Positions 45,009-49,126 of a stretch of 49,126 nt of DNA are shown here, piece after piece. Under the pieces are notes generated by a model that worked only from the letters and a program-made list of their open reading frames with translations, ran no database searches and was not told the origin of the DNA. The position numbers were made by a program, and so were the translations under genes. Numbering within the stretch: the first letter of the stretch is position 1; the number at the start of each line of letters is the position of its first letter. The stretch is taken from positions 1-49,126 of the forward strand of contig JAJYMO010000065.1 in the NCBI GenBank assembly GCA_021786845.1. The letters are read 5' to 3'. The DNA comes from Pseudomonadota bacterium (GTDB lineage: Bacteria; Pseudomonadota; Gammaproteobacteria; Burkholderiales; Sulfuriferulaceae).

Positions 45009-45992
45009 TTACGCTTTGCCAAACAGCTTGAGCACGGCACGGACCACGTCGTCGTGGTCAGGGATGGCGGCAGCTTCCAGAGTGTGGTTGTAAGGTTGTG
45101 GGACAAATGCTGAGTGCACACGCACTGGGGCAGCATCCAATTCAAAGAAACATTCTTCGTTGATGATGGCGATGATTTCAGATCCTACGCCAACGGGCGC
45201 TTCGTCTTCTTCCGCGATGACTGCGCGGTGGGTTTTGCTGACGGATTTGCGTATGCCCGCGCGGTCTAAAGGCGACAAGCAATACAAATCGATCACTTCA
45301 GCGGAAATGCTGTGTTGCGTTTGCAAAATCTCTGCCGCTTTCAAGCACCAATGCACGGAAATATTATAGCCGAACAAGGTCACATCACTGCCGGTGCGGG
45401 CGACTTCCGAGCCTTCCAGAGGGTGCAGGTATTCACTGTCAGGCACTTCACCCTTCATGTTGTACATCAGTTCGTGTTCATTGATGAACACTGGGTCGTT
45501 GCTGCGAATGGCGGATTTCAGCAGGCCGTAGGCCTGTTTGGGGTTGGAGGGCGTCACTACGCGCAATCCGGCGATGCCCATAAACACTTTTTCCATGCGG
45601 GCGGAATGTTGTGCGCCCAACTGGTGCGCTGCGCCACCGGCAGAACGAAACACGCAAGGGGCGGTCAACTGGCCGCCAGACATGTAGCGCACTTTGGCTG
45701 CGGAATTAAACATTTGATCCATCGCCAGCCAGGCGAAATTGACCGACATGATTTCGATGACGGGGCGTACACCCAAAAACGAAGCGCCGATGCCCAAACC
45801 TGTGAAACCGCCCTCGGAAATGGGGGTGTCCATAACGCGTTTTTCACCGTATTTCTCAAATAAACCTTTGGTGGCTTTATAAGTGCCACCGGCCACGCCG
45901 ATGTCCTCACCCATACAAATAACCATGGGATCACGCGCCATTTCTTCGTCTTGCGCACGCAATAATGCTTCCCAGTACATGATTTCAGCCAT
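45009..45992 (-). CDS. pdhB: Pyruvate dehydrogenase E1 component, beta subunit
   Basis: The beta subunit of the alpha2beta2 thiamine-diphosphate decarboxylase, 327 aa. RVMDTPISEGGFTGLGIGAS is a core beta-subunit motif, followed by QLGAQHSARMEKVFMGIAGL and VVTPSNPKQAYGLLKSAIR. AAGGAAT upstream supports ATG 45992. It lies 107 nt after pdhA and before the E2-E3 gene. Branched-chain or acetoin dehydrogenases share this fold; the gene set fits pyruvate best. Confidence 0.92.
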   Translation of the reverse strand: MAEIMYWEALLRAQDEEMARDPMVICMGEDIGVAGGTYKATKGLFEKYGEKRVMDTPISEGGFTGLGIGASFLGVRPVIEIMSVNFAWLAMDQMFNSAAKVRYMSGGQLTAPCVFRSAGGAAHQLGAQHSARMEKVFMGIAGLRVVTPSNPKQAYGLLKSAIRSNDPVFINEHELMYNMKGEVPDSEYLHPLEGSEVARTGSDVTLFGYNISVHWCLKAAEILQTQHSISAEVIDLYCLSPLDRAGIRKSVSKTHRAVIAEEDEAPVGVGSEIIAIINEECFFELDAAPVRVHSAFVPQPYNHTLEAAAIPDHDDVVRAVLKLFGKA

Positions 45993-46099
45993 ACTTCAAT
46001 TCCTTCGTGGTGTCAGTGCGCCCCGATTGATCGGGGTGAGCAAACAGGATGGGCCCGTTCATGAAAGAAACGTTAGCCCATTTATTTATTCAATGAGTC

Positions 46100-47059
46100 C
46101 TAAGCCAGGACGTAATGTTCAAGTTCAGACACATCGGGTTCGGGGGATGATTCGGCAAACGCGATCACTTCAGTTTCAATGTAAACATCGGCATCGCGTT
46201 CAAACTGTTGAAACGCATCCATGGTTAATTGTCCAGCCCCGATGAGCTTGTCGCGCAAAATATTGATGGGGTCACGCTGTTTCCAGTGCTCTTCTTCCTC
46301 ACGGCTGCGGTAGCCACGGGAATCCGACATGGAGTGACCGCGATAACGATAGGTCATTAACTCAAGAAAATAGGGACCTTTGCCGCTGCGCACGTAATCG
46401 ACGGCTACTTTGGCGTGCTCATACACCACATCAATGTCCTGCCCGTCGCACTGCGCCGCTTCAACGCCGTAAGCGCACACGCGTTTGTATTGGTCGACGA
46501 CGGCTGTCGAGCGATCAAGTGCCGTGCCGATGCCATACAGGTTATTCTCGCACACAAACAGGACGGGCAGATTCCACAGCTTGGCCATATTCATGGTTTC
46601 ATGGAACACGCCCTGGTTGTTGGCCGCATCACCCAGAAAACAGATGGAGATTTCATCGCCACCTTGCAGTTGTATCGCTTTGGCCATGCCCGCCGCCAGA
46701 GGAAAAGGGCCGCCAACCAAAGCATAACCGCCCATGAAACGGTGTGCCGCATCAAAAATGTGCATGGAACCGCCGCGCCCTTTGGAGCTGCCGGTGGCTT
46801 TGCCGTACAGTTCCGCCATCACCACTTTGGGGTCGGACCCGCATTTAATTGCATGGATGTGGTCACGGTAACCGGTAATCACATAATCGTGGCCGGGGCG
46901 AGCGGCCTCCATCACCCCATTGCAGCAGGCTTCCTGCCCTGGGTAAAGGTGCAAAAACCCACCAATTTTGCGTTCGATATAGGCTTGATAACAGCGTTCT
47001 TCAAAGCGGCGATGCAGCACCATCTCTTGCAAAACACGCTTTTTGTCGTCCAGGGTCAT
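46100..47059 (-). CDS. pdhA: Pyruvate dehydrogenase E1 component, alpha subunit
   Basis: The thiamine-diphosphate-binding alpha subunit, 319 aa. GKATGSSKGRGGSMHIFD, the ThDP motif FLGDAANNQGVFHETMNMA and the phosphorylation-loop-like YRYRGHSMSDSRGYRSREE are diagnostic of E1 alpha. AAGGAAG upstream supports ATG 47059. It is the first gene of pdhA-pdhB-E2/E3, under the promoter at 47108-47136. Confidence 0.93.
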   Translation of the reverse strand: MTLDDKKRVLQEMVLHRRFEERCYQAYIERKIGGFLHLYPGQEACCNGVMEAARPGHDYVITGYRDHIHAIKCGSDPKVVMAELYGKATGSSKGRGGSMHIFDAAHRFMGGYALVGGPFPLAAGMAKAIQLQGGDEISICFLGDAANNQGVFHETMNMAKLWNLPVLFVCENNLYGIGTALDRSTAVVDQYKRVCAYGVEAAQCDGQDIDVVYEHAKVAVDYVRSGKGPYFLELMTYRYRGHSMSDSRGYRSREEEEHWKQRDPINILRDKLIGAGQLTMDAFQQFERDADVYIETEVIAFAESSPEPDVSELEHYVLA

Positions 47060-47107
47060 GAAAGTCTTCCTTGCCAGATGCGGAAATTAAGTCGCGTAAA
47101 CTCTGTT

Positions 47108-47136
47108 ATTATCTGACAAACTTGGCATTAGGTCAA
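47108..47136 (-). promoter_or_regulatory. Sigma-70 promoter of the pdh operon
   Basis: On the minus strand, TTGACC (47131-47136), exactly 17 nt, GATAAT (47108-47113), each one base off consensus. It lies about 50 nt before pdhA in the divergent region with the aminopeptidase gene. Confidence 0.75.
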
Positions 47137-47189
47137 AATTACTCGCGTCCGCCGCGTTGCGCGATGGGTGCTACGACTAAGAGATAAAC

Positions 47190-48644
47190 ATGTTGGCAAA
47201 AATTAAAACCTGCTTAAAACAGATCGTCGAAGACGACCTGACGGCCACATCACATCATTTAATTCTGCTGCAGAACGGTGACTGTATTCCTGAGAGTTTA
47301 GCCTCAAGTAAACGTTTAAAGAGGAGTTTAACCCGACGTGACATGTTAAAGAAAGTTTTCGTAAAAACCCCTGTGTTGACGGAAAATCAGGCCGGCGGTT
47401 TGGTGGTGTGGTTGGTGCTTGATCTGCTTTCGAGCCGATTTGCCCAAATGGAGCAAGTGCGTAAAGCAGTCATGCTGTTGCTGGCAGAGTCGCCGGATAC
47501 GTTGAGTTTGGCAGCGTTTGGCGATACTGATTTTCAGCATGCGGCATTGTGTTTGGCAGCCTATGTCAGCTGGATCAATGGTGAAAAATTACCCAATTAC
47601 AAAACGGACAAGCCTTCGCGGTCTTTTAAAAAAATGCAGGTATTCGGGGTGAATTCGGCTGATGCGTTTGCACACGAACATGCGCTGGCGGCCGCAAATG
47701 TCTTGAGTCGCACTTTAACGGCTACACCGGGCAATCAGCTGACACCGCGTGTTTACCGGAAAAAAATAGCGGAATTAGCGCAAATACACGGTTGGCAGAT
47801 CAAGGAGTACGATCAGAAAGCGTTACGGAAATTGGGTGCGGGTGCCTTTCTGGCCGTTGCACAGGGCAGTCAAGATGATGAGGCTGCTATCGTACATTTG
47901 CGCAGGCATGTGGCCGGGGCAAAGAAGACCGTGGCATTGGTCGGCAAAGGTATTTGTTTTGATACGGGTGGGCACCAACTTAAACCAGCCAAATACATGC
48001 TGGGTATGCACGAAGACATGGCAGGGTCGGCAGTGGCTTTGTCCATCTTGCAGGCTGCCACCGAACTCAATCTGCCTGTGAATCTGGAGGTGTGGTTAGC
48101 GATCGCAGAAAATCATCTTGGCCCACTTGCTTATAAGCCGGGTGATGTGGTGACCGCATTGAATGGCACCACGATAGAAATGATGCACACTGATGCCGAA
48201 GGCCGTTTGGTGCTGGCGGATACGCTGAGTCTGGCTGCGCGCAATCAGCCGGATGTGATGGTTGATTTTGCGACGCTCACTGGCAGCATGGTGACCGCCC
48301 TGGGTACCCGTTACAGTGGTGTGCTGGGCAACAATGAGACTGAACTGACTCGTGCTTTGGCTGCAGGTGTAGCCAGTGGTGAACGCTTGTGTGCATTTCC
48401 TGTGGACGATGACTATGCGCCGGCGCTGGATTCTGAAGTAGCCGACATCAAGCAATGTTTATTGGAGGGTGAGGCGGATCATATTCTGGCGGCGTGTTTC
48501 CTCAAACGCTTTGTGTCTGACATTCCCTGGTTGCATGTGGATTTGTCGGCGGCAAACAGCCCGAAAGGCTTGGGTGGCGTAGACACCGAAGTAACGGGTT
48601 TTGGTGTGGCATGGGGGATTAACTGGCTGGAGAGTCAGTGCTAA
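47190..48644 (+). CDS. Leucyl aminopeptidase family protein (M17)
   Basis: A cytosolic two-zinc aminopeptidase, 484 aa. The catalytic domain shows GKGICFDTGG (Lys253, Asp258), MHEDMAGSA, and HTDAEGRLVLAD (Asp335, Glu337, Arg339), matching the PepA metal and catalytic positions. PepA usually has MKxDM; this has MHEDM, and HTDAEGR replaces NTDAEGR, so it is a diverged M17 branch. The N-terminal domain is hard to match. AAGAGAT is upstream of ATG 47190. Divergent from pdhA. Confidence 0.9.
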   Translation: MLAKIKTCLKQIVEDDLTATSHHLILLQNGDCIPESLASSKRLKRSLTRRDMLKKVFVKTPVLTENQAGGLVVWLVLDLLSSRFAQMEQVRKAVMLLLAESPDTLSLAAFGDTDFQHAALCLAAYVSWINGEKLPNYKTDKPSRSFKKMQVFGVNSADAFAHEHALAAANVLSRTLTATPGNQLTPRVYRKKIAELAQIHGWQIKEYDQKALRKLGAGAFLAVAQGSQDDEAAIVHLRRHVAGAKKTVALVGKGICFDTGGHQLKPAKYMLGMHEDMAGSAVALSILQAATELNLPVNLEVWLAIAENHLGPLAYKPGDVVTALNGTTIEMMHTDAEGRLVLADTLSLAARNQPDVMVDFATLTGSMVTALGTRYSGVLGNNETELTRALAAGVASGERLCAFPVDDDYAPALDSEVADIKQCLLEGEADHILAACFLKRFVSDIPWLHVDLSAANSPKGLGGVDTEVTGFGVAWGINWLESQC

Positions 48645-48895
48645 CGGACAGGGCAAATTGTCGCCCCGAATCATGCAACAGCACAGTCGTCATGTCCGTT
48701 TCCCCTTACGCCTTACTCTCTCCCACAGGGGAGAGAAGGACGAAGTCTCGCTATGCGATCACGCTAACGCATAGCTGTTATCCGGCTTTCAGTTATCAAG
48801 TTCCTTGCTGGTTTATGAAAGACCTGCCCTTCAGTGTGGCGGGCGCACCACGTGCCAGCGAAAGCTGAAGTGTTATACGGCTTTATTGCTTGGGT
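48645..48895. other. Intergenic region with two hairpins
   Basis: The gap between the convergent aminopeptidase and galE genes. Hairpin TCTCTCCC-acag-GGGAGAGA at 48717-48736 and hairpin GCTATGCG/CGCATAGC at 48750-48775 (10-nt loop). Neither has a T run. No gene seen. Confidence 0.55.
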
Positions 48896-49126
48896 TTAAT
48901 CCCCATAACCTTGAGGATTGCCTTGTTGCCAGCGCCACGCATCGGCGCAGATACTGTCTAAACCACGTTTGGCCTTCCATTCCAAAAGTTGTTCGGCTGC
49001 GGCAGGGTCCGCCCAACATTCGGCGATGTCACCGGGTCTGCGATCAACAATCTCATAGGGCAAATCGCGCCCGATGACCTGTCCAAACGCTTGCAGCATT
49101 TGTAATACGGAATAACCCTGCCCCGT
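48896..49126 (-). CDS. galE: UDP-glucose 4-epimerase, C-terminal part (cut by window end)
   Basis: An open frame from the window edge, starting TGQGYSVLQM and continuing PYEIVDRRPGDIAECWADPA and WKAKRGLDSICADAWRWQ, typical of the C-terminus of GalE. GalE interconverts UDP-glucose and UDP-galactose for LPS and polysaccharides. The 5' part lies beyond 49126. About 76 residues are visible; the stop is TAA at 48896-48898. Confidence 0.92.
   Translation of the reverse strand, partial: TGQGYSVLQMLQAFGQVIGRDLPYEIVDRRPGDIAECWADPAAAEQLLEWKAKRGLDSICADAWRWQQGNPQGYGD

Noticed and set aside
1-49126. CRISPR array or prophage
   Set aside because: No regularly spaced direct repeats, cas genes, integrase or phage structural genes were seen.

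Overview
This window is a chromosomal segment of a Gram-negative bacterium of the Beta/Gammaproteobacteria (Pseudomonadota). Evidence is the run aroA-cmk-rpsA-ihfB-lapA-lapB-pyrF, an E. coli-like AroA, the order tRNA-Leu/tig-clpP-clpX-lon-hupB-tRNA-Val-tRNA-Asp-ppiD-fabI followed by a peptide ABC transporter (an order I recall from Pseudomonas), a RelA-type ppGpp synthetase, LPS heptose genes and an outer-membrane porin. Base composition looks close to 50% GC. The hopanoid-type squalene genes hpnC/D/E suggest a free-living, hopanoid-making lineage. I cannot name the genus. Most of the window is core chromosome; the accessory part is about 38.6-42.0 kb.

Layout. 1-90: the end of an apparent 5S rRNA and its terminator. 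0.3-4.4 kb: aroA, cmk, rpsA with a hairpin-rich leader, and ihfB. 4.6-9.1 kb: lapA, lapB, pyrF, ugd and a heptose-7-phosphate kinase. 9.1-14.8 kb, minus strand: hpnC-hpnD-hpnE-SDR-thiO and a methyltransferase. 14.9-23.7 kb: tRNA-Leu, trigger factor, ClpP, ClpX, Lon, HU, tRNA-Val, tRNA-Asp, PpiD. 24-31.3 kb: fabI (minus) and a four-gene overlapping peptide ABC operon (plus). 31.4-38.6 kb, minus strand: relA, an Fsr-like transporter, tRNA-Asp, tRNA-Glu, a small membrane protein, a Bcr-type transporter, a DUF2288 protein and RmuC. 38.7-42.0 kb: a Phd/VapC toxin-antitoxin pair bracketed by GGGGACAGACCAC-type inverted repeats, a long structured untranslated region with two short ORFs, and an OprB-like porin. 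42-47.1 kb, minus strand: pyruvate dehydrogenase genes pdhA, pdhB and a fused E2-E3. 47.2-49.1 kb: an M17 aminopeptidase and the 3' end of galE.

How the genes work together. The first two blocks link aromatic amino acid, nucleotide and translation functions to envelope assembly (LapB controls LPS synthesis; Ugd and the heptose kinase feed LPS or polysaccharide sugars). tig-clpPX-lon-hupB-ppiD is a protein folding and quality-control block. hpnCDE make squalene from farnesyl diphosphate. The least explained part is the 0.8 kb before the porin: a good sigma-70-like promoter, four hairpins, two short ORFs with Shine-Dalgarno sequences and a possible frameshift. Other points of interest are a Ser at the Pro101 position of AroA, the E2-E3 fusion with an altered HxxxDG motif, and identical inverted tRNA-Asp genes 13 kb apart.
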